Positions 14,807-20,982 of a DNA stretch of 61,028 nucleotides are shown piece after piece. The position numbers and the translations under genes were made by a program. Under the pieces are notes generated by a model. It worked only from the letters and a program-made list of their open reading frames with translations. It was not told the DNA's origin and ran no database searches. Each line of letters starts with the position of its first letter. The first letter of the stretch is position 1. The DNA is from a virus: positions 1 through 61,028 of the IMG/VR virus record IMGVR_UViG_3300036774_000039; one strand, given 5' to 3'.

Positions 14807-14863
14807 TCCGTCTCACTTTCCTGGCGGGGAGTATGAAGTCAAGGTAATCACAAGGAGGCAACA

Positions 14864-15808
14864 GTGAAAATCGAAATCAGACACAGATACGAGAATAGAG
14901 TCTTGTTTGAGGGGGAATTCGGCTCTCTGAAAATCGCAGTTGAGGCGGGGGTTAAATCATGCGCAAACCTCAGGGGCGCATTCCTCAGGGGCGCATACCT
15001 CGGGGGCGCAAACCTCGGGGGCGCAAACCTCGGGGGCGCAGACCTCGGGGGCGCAAACCTCGGGGGCGCAAACCTCGGGGGCGCAGACCTCACGGTCGCA
15101 GACCTCGGGGGCGCAAACCTCGGGGGCGCAAACCTCAGGGGCGCAGACCTCACGAGCGCAGACCTCACGAGCGCATACCTCAGGGGCGCAGACCTCACGC
15201 GCGCAGACCTCAGGGGCGCAGACCTCAGTGGCGCAGACCTCAGTGGCGCAGACCTCACGAGCGCAGACCTCACGGGCGCAGACCTCAGTGGCGCAGACCT
15301 CACGAGCGCAGACCTCACGAGCGCATACCTCGGGGGCGCAGACCTCGGGGGCGCAGACCTCAGGGGCGCAGACCTCACGCGCGCATACCTCACGGGCGCA
15401 GACCTCAGGGGCGCAGACCTCACGCGCGCAGACCTCACGCGCGCACACCTCATGGGCGCATACCTCACGGGCGCAAAAGGCATCGAGAAGCAACCGCCCC
15501 AAACGATCATTACCCCGCAGGGGTCAATCATCGGTTGGAAAAAGTGCAACGACGGAGTGTTGGTGAAGCTGATAATCCCCGAGGGAGCCAAGCGGTCAAA
15601 CGCATCAGGAAGGAAGTGCAGAGCAGAGTACGCGACGGTTCTTGAAGTCATTGGGGCGGAAGTTGGCATCACCACCGAACGCGGCCCAAGGACGGAGTAC
15701 CGCGTTCTCCAGACGGTGAAGCCCGACAAGTGGGACGATGACTGGCGAAACGAATGTTCCAACGGGATTCACTTCTTTTTGACCAGAGAGGAAGCTGAAC
15801 AGTTTTAG
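14864..15808 (+). CDS. Pentapeptide-repeat protein with DUF5758-like C-terminus
   Basis: A 314-aa protein from GTG 14864 (AGGAGG upstream). After about 35 residues come some 34 tandem A(N/D)LxG units, which fold as a right-handed square beta helix that can mimic DNA duplex. The C-terminal 100 residues (GSIIGWKKCNDGVLVKLII, CRAEYATVLEVIG) match what I know as DUF5758. Known relatives protect gyrase or bind unknown partners; here the target is not visible. The coding repeats are nearly identical at DNA level. The leader contains CCGTCTCACTTTC, repeated before the next gene. Confidence 0.85.
   Translation: MKIEIRHRYENRVLFEGEFGSLKIAVEAGVKSCANLRGAFLRGAYLGGANLGGANLGGADLGGANLGGANLGGADLTVADLGGANLGGANLRGADLTSADLTSAYLRGADLTRADLRGADLSGADLSGADLTSADLTGADLSGADLTSADLTSAYLGGADLGGADLRGADLTRAYLTGADLRGADLTRADLTRAHLMGAYLTGAKGIEKQPPQTIITPQGSIIGWKKCNDGVLVKLIIPEGAKRSNASGRKCRAEYATVLEVIGAEVGITTERGPRTEYRVLQTVKPDKWDDDWRNECSNGIHFFLTREEAEQF
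14970..15475 (+). repeat. 15-base tandem repeat array coding the pentapeptides
   Basis: About 34 copies of a 15-base unit close to CCTC(a/g)(g/c)GGGCGCA(a/g)A, with differences mainly at two or three positions. Because the unit is a multiple of three and lacks stops, every frame on both strands stays open across it. The low divergence points to recent expansion, and copy number may vary between phages or be misassembled. Confidence 0.9.
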
Positions 15809-15840
15809 CCGTCTCACTTTCACGGATAAGGGAGGACAAG

Positions 15841-16116
15841 ATGAGGATATATGGAGAGAGAACAGTTCCCGCAAGGGTTGAACGATTCGTTAAGTGCGCG
15901 ACCTGCGATATTTGCCATGAGGAAATCCCCCGCGTAAAGGACACCTACGAGACGAGTGAGGTTGAGGTAAGGCTCAAGGAGGGTCGGGATTATCCCGAGG
16001 GGGGAAGTGGCGAGGAAACAGAAATTGACGTTTGTCCCGATTGTTTCAAGACGAAGCTCATACCTTTTATCGAGTCCTTCGGCTCGACAATCAAACCTAC
16101 TGAATACGATTGGTGA
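15841..16116 (+). CDS. Zinc-binding small protein
   Basis: A 91-aa protein with CATCDICHEEI (about residues 20-30) and VCPDCFKTKL (about 71-80): a split two-CxxC zinc site. GGGAGG lies 6 bases before ATG. It begins a run of very small genes, each with a strong ribosome-binding site. A hairpin follows it (CTCCCCT 16126-16132 with AGGGGAG 16140-16146). Function unknown. Confidence 0.6.
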   Translation: MRIYGERTVPARVERFVKCATCDICHEEIPRVKDTYETSEVEVRLKEGRDYPEGGSGEETEIDVCPDCFKTKLIPFIESFGSTIKPTEYDW

Positions 16117-16171
16117 GTAGTCTCTCTCCCCTCACATGAAGGGGAGTCTCACGAAAATAAAGGAGGAAAGA

Positions 16172-16348
16172 ATGAAGATCGAAGACTACAAGAAAATGAC
16201 GCAACTGGCGATTGCGAACGTCGCGCCAGTATTTAAGCCCAAGGAATTGCTTGTGTTATACGATTTCGCAAGGACGGTGACACAGGAGGACATTGACGGG
16301 CCGAATCCTCCCGCGAAAGTAAATCCTAGCCCCTCTCCCCCCAGATGA
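16172..16348 (+). CDS. 58-aa hypothetical protein
   Basis: ATG 16172 follows AAAGGAGG; an in-frame ATG at 16136 lies inside the upstream hairpin and is unlikely. The peptide starts MKIEDYKKMTQLAIANVAPV, helical, and ends in a proline/serine tail. Unknown function. Confidence 0.5.
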   Translation: MKIEDYKKMTQLAIANVAPVFKPKELLVLYDFARTVTQEDIDGPNPPAKVNPSPSPPR

Positions 16349-16380
16349 TAGCGGGACAGAAATGAGACAGGAGGAAGAAA

Positions 16381-16701
16381 ATGAAAAGTCCACGGCAGGA
16401 ATTGGGTCTGTCGGATTATCGCAAAGAATTTTCGGACGCAACTGGAATAGATTGGGCCGATTATCATACCCTATTTGTTTCGTGGCTTGAGCGGGAACTA
16501 GACAGAACAAGGGAAGAGGTCGAAAGACGGAGAGAGCAACTTCGTGAAGCTCACGATGCGGGCTTTGTCAGCGGTCGACGCCAGGGACAGGTCGATGAGG
16601 AGGGTGCATGGGAGATTGACGAGGATGAATCGTTTAAAGACTTCATCAGGACTATGCAATCTCTCGCGCCCAAGGGGAAAGAATCTCTCCCCCCTCCGTA
16701 A
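16381..16701 (+). CDS. Coiled-coil protein of the small paralog family
   Basis: A 106-aa protein. YRKEFSDATGIDWADYHTLF and SWLERELDRTREEVERR correspond to segments in the proteins at 18023 and 18598 (RKQFEAETGKDW, WLESRLIEAE), so it is a shorter paralog. A charged coiled coil covers about 30-60. GGAGG precedes the ATG. Function unknown. Confidence 0.6.
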   Translation: MKSPRQELGLSDYRKEFSDATGIDWADYHTLFVSWLERELDRTREEVERRREQLREAHDAGFVSGRRQGQVDEEGAWEIDEDESFKDFIRTMQSLAPKGKESLPPP

Positions 16702-16728
16702 GAGGACAATGCAGACAAGGAGGAAGTG

Positions 16729-17238
16729 ATGAACTCAAGAGATATTCTTTGCGGTGGGGGATATAAGTGTTCTGTCTGTGGTAGATACATTAGAACAACT
16801 ATCCCGTGTCCTTATTGCGAAGAGGAACGCTTAAAAAAGGAGGGAGGGATAATGGAAGCACCAGAGATTCCCGCAGACCGAGAAGTGACCGGAGAGGTAT
16901 TTCTTGGTAAGGCGTGGCTACACATCAAATCCAACATGATAATGGTGACTACGGCCCATCCAGATGAGGAACATAACTGCGACCAAATGGGATGTTCGAG
17001 TCTGGGAGAGCACGTTATCGCCTGGGCGTATCCTCCTGCGAGATTTCCCCGATGGGTCAGCGTGAAGGAGAGATTGCCGGAGAAGGAGGGGATGTACCTT
17101 GTTATCCTCGAAAGCGACATGAAAGACCGCGATTACTCTCTCGCGTACTTCGATCAGGGATGGGTCAAAGAGAGGAACTGGAAACTCACTCACTGGCTCT
17201 CCAACGTCCTCGAACTCCCAAAGGAGGATAGGCCATGA
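16729..17238 (+). CDS. Zinc ribbon plus DUF551-like protein
   Basis: A 169-aa protein with a zinc ribbon at about 13-31 (CSVCGRYIRTTIPCPYC) and a C-terminal DUF551-like segment (RWVSVKERLPEKEGMYLV, NWKLTHWLSNVLELP). AGGAGG precedes ATG 16729. A second strong start lies inside: AAGGAGGGAGG before ATG 16852, in frame, giving a DUF551-only product of 128 aa. DUF551 proteins are common in phage accessory regions and have no known activity. Confidence 0.65.
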   Translation: MNSRDILCGGGYKCSVCGRYIRTTIPCPYCEEERLKKEGGIMEAPEIPADREVTGEVFLGKAWLHIKSNMIMVTTAHPDEEHNCDQMGCSSLGEHVIAWAYPPARFPRWVSVKERLPEKEGMYLVILESDMKDRDYSLAYFDQGWVKERNWKLTHWLSNVLELPKEDRP

Positions 17239-17411
17239 ACGAGCTACCAAATTGGATTTGCGAGAAGTCCCCGGTGGGATTACATACTCTCGAACGTCGG
17301 GGGATAAAGATTCAACAGATTGACCCGAACTCATCTGCGCTGAAATACATAACCGTATCGGAGCGTTTCGTCTATCGCTGTGTACTTTGCGGAAAGGAAT
17401 TCGAGCCATGA
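17235..17411 (+). CDS. 58-aa hypothetical protein with CxxC
   Basis: The ATG overlaps the previous stop and follows AAGGAGG. The product begins MNELPNWICEKSPVGLHTLE and ends FVYRCVLCGKEFEP, with one CxxC that resembles the second knuckle of a zinc ribbon. Its stop overlaps the next start. Read directly from the sequence. Confidence 0.5.
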   Translation: MNELPNWICEKSPVGLHTLERRGIKIQQIDPNSSALKYITVSERFVYRCVLCGKEFEP

Positions 17412-17548
17412 ACACCCCCGACAAAATCTACTGCTCATTCGGAGAGAAAGACGGTGTTCAGGTCATCCACGCCTACGACAGACCCGCCAATGAATATCCG
17501 GGAGCATTGGTTGAATACGTCCTCCCATTCCCGGAGAGTGACCAATGA
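17408..17548 (+). CDS. 46-aa hypothetical protein
   Basis: The ATG overlaps the preceding stop (ATGA), and its stop overlaps the next ATG. The peptide reads MNTPDKIYCSFGEKDGVQVI and continues with a strand-like pattern to FPESDQ. No motif recognised; support is the unbroken chain of coupled genes. Confidence 0.45.
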   Translation: MNTPDKIYCSFGEKDGVQVIHAYDRPANEYPGALVEYVLPFPESDQ

Positions 17549-17793
17549 ACAAACCAGAACGCGCGTTGACGCTAACTCTCGCAATCCAGGGCGATACTCT
17601 CGAAGAGATTGAGAGTGCGCTCGACCATATACTCTTCGAGGCGCGAACGGGAGAGTACACCAAGCAGACAATTAGCGGTGGCGTAGGATGGGGCGGATGG
17701 TGGGAGTGGAAAACGAAGGAAATCACGCACGAACAATATGTAGCCGAACTCAATGATTATTTGATGAAAGAAAAATCCACGGAGCTACCATGA
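17545..17793 (+). CDS. Hypothetical protein
   Basis: An 82-aa protein, coupled to both neighbours by ATGA overlaps. The pattern LTLTLAIQGDTLEEIESALDHIL (strand then helix), a glycine/tryptophan loop (GVGWGGWWEW) and a C-terminal helix suggest a small alpha/beta domain. Unknown function. Confidence 0.55.
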   Translation: MNKPERALTLTLAIQGDTLEEIESALDHILFEARTGEYTKQTISGGVGWGGWWEWKTKEITHEQYVAELNDYLMKEKSTELP

Positions 17794-18026
17794 CCCCCAA
17801 GACAAAAGGGAAGGTGAGGACGTTCAAAGGATTTTCGGCTACTCTGGATGTGCTATGCTGGGACGATAACGATATTAACTGCCTGACAACAGGGCATCCC
17901 GCCGAGTTTGGCTCATCCTGTACCTGTCCAACGGACTTCATCACCGACAAACCTTACGACGCGACGAAGTACCGCATCACCGTCACCGTCGTCTCTGAAC
18001 GCATCGAAAAAAGGAGGACAAAGTGA
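17790..18026 (+). CDS. Hypothetical protein
   Basis: A 78-aa protein with a strand-rich body and a CWDDNDINCLTTGH...CTCP cysteine set that could bind metal. The next gene starts with GTG inside its stop. Unknown function. Confidence 0.5.
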   Translation: MTPKTKGKVRTFKGFSATLDVLCWDDNDINCLTTGHPAEFGSSCTCPTDFITDKPYDATKYRITVTVVSERIEKRRTK

Positions 18027-18601
18027 ACGCAGACGAACTTAGGAAACAGTTTGAGGCGGAAACGGGGAAAGACTGGCGAACTTGTGGAGTTGATTATTGG
18101 CATTGGCTCGAATCCCGCCTCATTGAAGCAGAGGGAAAGTACAACGAGCAATTTTCGCGGCGAGTTGGTGAGATAACAAAAATGTATGATGATGCAGAAG
18201 CACAGAGGAAAATTGGAGTTAAAGAGGGGAAGGAACTCCGCTCCGAACTGTCTTCACTCCGAGAGGGGAGAGAGAAGGAGTATGAGGTATTTGTGTTCTG
18301 GCTTGGAGTGAACGGCTACCTTACAGCACGACCATTGCCCAAGAAGATTGTGTCTGATTTTCTCCACCGCCAATCAGAAGAAGAGACCAAGTATGATGCC
18401 CTGAAAAGGGATTCTGACAAATGGATAGCCAAAGACGGGGAAACGATCAGGATGCTCGCCGTGGACAGATTCGAGGAATTGAGGGAGGCATTTGAGGCAG
18501 GAAGTCGCGGATGGTTCACAATATCGCCGAACGAAACAGTTTACACGGATTCGTCAGGTGATTATCTCGCCGCCTTTCTCAAGAGCAAGAAGGAGAAATG
18601 A
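18023..18601 (+). CDS. Long coiled-coil protein of the small paralog family
   Basis: A 192-aa protein from GTG 18023 with AGGAGG 5 bases upstream. It starts NADELRKQFEAETGKDW and has WHWLESRLIEAEGKYNEQ; a coiled coil covers about 35-95. The last residues DYLAAFLKSKKEK match those of the next gene (EVFAAFLKTKEGK). Tandem duplication is clear. Unknown function. Confidence 0.6.
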   Translation: MNADELRKQFEAETGKDWRTCGVDYWHWLESRLIEAEGKYNEQFSRRVGEITKMYDDAEAQRKIGVKEGKELRSELSSLREGREKEYEVFVFWLGVNGYLTARPLPKKIVSDFLHRQSEEETKYDALKRDSDKWIAKDGETIRMLAVDRFEELREAFEAGSRGWFTISPNETVYTDSSGDYLAAFLKSKKEK

Positions 18602-19029
18602 CCATGGATGCGAACGAACTGAGGAAACAATACGAGCAAGACACACTGTTGAATGTCACGGGTGGGCCGCCAACCTCCCAAGAATGGCTCGAATCCCGCC
18701 TCCTCTCTCTCGAATCAAAGCACGCCGAGGAGATGAGGAACGAAATCGACCAAGCCAAGGATGAGCTTAACTGGACGCTCTGCAAATGCGTGGACGCTTT
18801 CTATGGTGTCCCGAAAAGTAGCATCACAGGAAAGGATTTCCGCGACCTTCCCGAACAAATTGCCAGTCTCCGTTCCCGCCTCACCGCCCTTGAATCAGAG
18901 AGGGAGAAGGAGTTGAGGGAAGCGATTGCGTTCGGACGAGATTGGGAGATATACGCACCGCACGATAGAATAGCGGATACCGACGAAGAAGTGTTCGCCG
19001 CCTTCCTCAAGACCAAGGAGGGAAAGTGA
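18598..19029 (+). CDS. Coiled-coil protein, paralog of the upstream gene
   Basis: A 143-aa protein whose start (DANELRKQYEQDT), WLESRLLSLESKHAEE and C-terminal AAFLKTKEGK mirror the preceding gene, with the central part shortened. ATG 18598 overlaps the previous stop; ATG 18604 has better spacing from AAGGAG and could be the true start. Unknown function. Confidence 0.6.
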   Translation: MTMDANELRKQYEQDTLLNVTGGPPTSQEWLESRLLSLESKHAEEMRNEIDQAKDELNWTLCKCVDAFYGVPKSSITGKDFRDLPEQIASLRSRLTALESEREKELREAIAFGRDWEIYAPHDRIADTDEEVFAAFLKTKEGK

Positions 19030-19358
19030 CGTATCGGGCGATCGACACCACCCCCAAGTCGAGGGAAAAATACGACCACGAACGCTATCGTCGGCAACAT
19101 CCAGAGCCGGCTAAGAACCAGATTGGAATTCCGACCGGCACCGTGAAAGACTACGTCTTCAGCCGGCTACATATCGGAGGCACCGCCCTGGAGATTGCCG
19201 GTGAGATCGTCCAGAAATTCCCCAAGAAGAACCTCGATACCGAGTCGATGCGTTCCAGGGTAATGCAGTACGTCAGCGAATTTCGCGTCAAATACTCCCT
19301 GCCGATCCTCTCTATCGGCTCAGGGAAAAACACCATCTACAAACTGAGGAAGCCATGA
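19026..19358 (+). CDS. Hypothetical basic protein, possible DNA-binding
   Basis: A 110-aa protein from GTG 19026 overlapping the previous stop. The C-terminal half (GTALEIAGEIVQKFPKKN, SRVMQYVSEFRVKYSLPI) has a winged-helix-like helix-helix-strand pattern. N-terminus basic. Unknown function. Confidence 0.55.
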   Translation: MTYRAIDTTPKSREKYDHERYRRQHPEPAKNQIGIPTGTVKDYVFSRLHIGGTALEIAGEIVQKFPKKNLDTESMRSRVMQYVSEFRVKYSLPILSIGSGKNTIYKLRKP

Positions 19359-19609
19359 AATGTAAGTATTGCCCCCAGGAGATCGACTGGAAGCCCACGG
19401 TACGAGGGAAGAATATGTGTGTCGAGGCCCATCCCTACATCCGAGACGGATCAGAACCGCCCCGCAAAGGGACGTACATCGACGAGACTGGCGTGACGTA
19501 TCGGGAGACGCAAGTCCCCTGCAAGGTAAACGTCTGGCGCTGCCACTGGTCCGACTGTCCCGGTTCTGAGGAGGCGAGGAAGCAAAAAGCCCCGCCGAAG
19601 CGGGGCTAG
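19355..19609 (+). CDS. Zinc-ribbon protein at the end of the rightward accessory operon
   Basis: An 84-aa protein starting MKCKYCPQEIDW with a later WRCHWSDCPG; two CxxC-type knuckles can hold zinc. Its stop TAG (19607-19609) overlaps the stop of the convergent leftward gene in the palindrome CTAG, and its last codons lie within the terminator stem. Unknown function. Confidence 0.6.
   Translation: MKCKYCPQEIDWKPTVRGKNMCVEAHPYIRDGSEPPRKGTYIDETGVTYRETQVPCKVNVWRCHWSDCPGSEEARKQKAPPKRG
19583..19607 (-). terminator. Terminator of the leftward operon
   Basis: On the minus strand an 8-bp stem AGCCCCGC/GCGGGGCT with a TTCG tetraloop (19588-19607) is followed by TTTTT (19583-19587). UUCG loops with a U-run are a strong intrinsic terminator. 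On the plus strand no U-run follows the stem, so rightward termination would be weak. Confidence 0.88.
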
Positions 19610-19704
19610 TTAAACAGCCTATGTAGGAGTCGGAGGAGAATCAGGAGCCCTGCGAGTAGTGCAACCCAGACTACTGCAGGGCTCCGGCGCTTTCGTCGCC
19701 TCAA
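19606..19704 (-). CDS. 32-aa basic membrane peptide
   Basis: A TTG start overlaps the stop of the upstream gene (TTGA) and follows TGGAGG by 5 bases. The product opens with RRRKRRSP, then one transmembrane helix, VVWVALLAGLLILLRLL, then HRLFN. Its stop TAG shares CTAG with the convergent rightward gene, and the terminator stem begins in the stop. A long hairpin, GGAGCCCTGC with GCAGGGCTCC plus AGTAGT with ACTACT (19644-19685), lies in the coding sequence. Too short for routine calling; topology suggests a holin-like or membrane-signalling peptide, which is inference. Confidence 0.6.
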   Translation of the reverse strand: MRRRKRRSPAVVWVALLAGLLILLRLLHRLFN

Positions 19705-19916
19705 TCGGCCTCCAGGGTAAAAGATTCCAGAGGATCGGTCATTTCATCGCCATTGATGAAAGCCTCGACTGAGACATTCCCTCGATCATCCTTCAGGATA
19801 TAGATAACGAAGTCCCCCGCTTCGATCCAACATGAGGTCCCGTTGAGGATGAAGTCGCTCCCCGAGTCGTTGTCGGCCTCTTCGAGAACCGGCAGGTCTG
19901 CAGTATGCCGTAGCAT
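19701..19916 (-). CDS. Hypothetical conserved phage protein
   Basis: A 71-aa acidic protein with LNGTSCWIEAGDFVIYILKD and SVEAFINGDE; I recall the LNGTSCWI...GxFxVYI pattern from many small phage proteins. ATG 19916 has AGGAG seven bases upstream. An in-frame ATG at 19955 has GGAGGAGG too close to it, and its extra residues read like the CA-repeat leaders of the other genes here. Confidence 0.6.
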   Translation of the reverse strand: MLRHTADLPVLEEADNDSGSDFILNGTSCWIEAGDFVIYILKDDRGNVSVEAFINGDEMTDPLESFTLEAD

Positions 19917-19964
19917 CGTCATTCTCCTTTCGCTTTGGTGTGTGTGTGGATTCATAGCCTCCTC

Positions 19965-20408
19965 CTACCTTGATTTGTAAAGAGCCCGAACGGATTTGTA
20001 CTGCCTCTCAGCGCCACCGCCCCCTGAAGAGTCCCGGCGAGCTATCTCCAGGTGGATGGGCATCCACCCCGTCGACTTGCCGACGATAAACCGCCGCGTC
20101 TCCCCGTATGTTGTCACAACCTCAACCCTCCACCCTTCCAGGCTGACTAGATAGGGGGAGAGGCCGACCGCACTCCTCCACCCCGTCTCGACGTTCTTTT
20201 GCCTCCCGAAAACGTGCAAGTCCTCATTGAAGTTATACGCCTTCATCGTCCCCTTGCGGATTCCCCGAGGGATTGGTTTCCCGAGCTCGGCAGCGAGCCC
20301 CCGCATTTCTCTGTCCAGATTATCGAAGCCATAGCAGGACCACCCCGAGCCGGTCGGAATCACGAAGAGTCGATCCTTTCGGTTTATCTTCACGCCGTTG
20401 TTTTTCAT
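19965..20408 (-). CDS. Conserved phage hypothetical protein
   Basis: A 147-aa protein: RKDRLFVIPTGSGWSCYGFD at the start, then GWRVEVVTTYGETRRFIVGKS and TGWMPIHLEI. I recall this arrangement from small proteins in phages of many hosts, with no known function. ATG 20408 overlaps the stop of the upstream gene; an in-frame ATG at 20456 would overlap it by 52 bases. Confidence 0.65.
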   Translation of the reverse strand: MKNNGVKINRKDRLFVIPTGSGWSCYGFDNLDREMRGLAAELGKPIPRGIRKGTMKAYNFNEDLHVFGRQKNVETGWRSAVGLSPYLVSLEGWRVEVVTTYGETRRFIVGKSTGWMPIHLEIARRDSSGGGGAERQYKSVRALYKSR

Positions 20409-20650
20409 ATCATCCCCGCAAGACAAAGAACGCTGGCGACCGAATGCGTCCCGCAAGCCTCACAGAGACCCCGAGACTGATCGGGCTCGACTTCCTGGGT
20501 ATAGTCACAGTCAGGGTTGATGCAGATACCGAGTACCACCGAGTCGAATACCGCCGCCTCGATTAACTCGTCTCGGGTTTGCCCCTCTATCTCCGCGAGT
20601 CGTTCGAGTTTCGACTGTTCCAGAGTGAAGACACCGCAGACGTTGAACAT
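20405..20650 (-). CDS. Small zinc-ribbon phage protein
   Basis: An 81-aa protein: MFNVCGVFTLEQSKLERLAE, then CINPDCDYTQEVEPDQ and CEACGT, a two-knuckle zinc ribbon. GGGAGG lies 5 bases upstream of ATG 20650, itself 48 bases after the predicted cleavage site of the hammerhead at 20670-20728. Function unknown. Confidence 0.7.
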   Translation of the reverse strand: MFNVCGVFTLEQSKLERLAEIEGQTRDELIEAAVFDSVVLGICINPDCDYTQEVEPDQSRGLCEACGTHSVASVLCLAGMI

Positions 20651-20669
20651 ATTACCTCCCGTAATTATG

Positions 20670-20728
20670 AGCCTCATCAGTACCGGCATCTACCGGCAGA
20701 CCGGAGCCCCGAGGCCCCGGTTTCGGCT
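20670..20728 (-). ncRNA. Type II hammerhead ribozyme (second in operon)
   Basis: Read on the minus strand 5' to 3': AGCC (stem II), GAA, a 9-bp stem III with TCGG loop (20700-20721) closed by the required A15.1-U16.1 pair, C17 at 20699, a 6-bp stem I with TAGATG loop (20681-20698), the core CTGATGA (20674-20680) and GGCT closing stem II. All invariant core positions are present in the circular order of type II motifs, open at stem II. Predicted cleavage is 3' of C17, between 20699 and 20698. The motif starts in the last base of the upstream stop and ends 5 bases before nothing but a short leader and GGGAGG. Confidence 0.93.
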
Positions 20729-20904
20729 TAGGGCCGTATGTAGGCGTTGACACCGACCGTAACGGGTTTACCGTTGATTTGCGCGGTTGTCTCCTGGTTC
20801 CCATGACTGGAAGCCACGACGAGGGTTTTCCTCGAGGCGCTCGGCGCTGGGCTCTGCAGGTCCAGAACGATTGTCAGGCGCTTTCCATCGCTTGTAACAG
20901 TCAT
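20728..20904 (-). CDS. 58-aa conserved phage protein
   Basis: MTVTSDGKRLTIVLDLQSPA followed by SASRKTLVVASSHGNQET and GKPVTVGVNAYI; I recall the SASGKTLVVASTxGNQxT...GVNAYI pattern from small proteins of many phages, function unknown. ATG 20904 follows AGGGAGG. It is flanked by two hammerhead ribozymes, so cleavage would yield a short message carrying only this gene. Confidence 0.7.
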   Translation of the reverse strand: MTVTSDGKRLTIVLDLQSPAPSASRKTLVVASSHGNQETTAQINGKPVTVGVNAYIRP

Positions 20905-20926
20905 AACTACCTCCCTTGTGTGTGTG

Positions 20927-20982
20927 AGTCTCATCAGTCCAAGCGTTCACTTGGAGACGGGGCAGAGCGCCCCGTTTCGACT
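20927..20982 (-). ncRNA. Type II hammerhead ribozyme (first in operon)
   Basis: Minus strand 5' to 3': AGTC (stem II, 20979-20982), GAA (20976-20978), stem III ACGGGGC/GCCCCGT with GCTCT loop (20957-20975), C17 at 20956, stem I TCCAAG/CTTGGA with TGAACG loop (20938-20955), core CTGATGA (20931-20937) and GACT (20927-20930). Every stem is perfectly paired and every invariant core base is present. Cleavage is expected between 20956 and 20955, leaving a 51-base leader before ATG 20904. It begins immediately after the TAA at 20983-20985. Confidence 0.95.

Noticed and set aside
14970-15475. Possible CRISPR array
   Set aside because: Units are contiguous with no spacers and encode pentapeptides.
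14940-15762. Long open frames in the other forward and reverse frames over the pentapeptide gene
   Set aside because: They arise because the 15-base unit has no stop in any frame; only the GTG 14864 frame has a ribosome-binding site, non-repeat flanks and a known fold.
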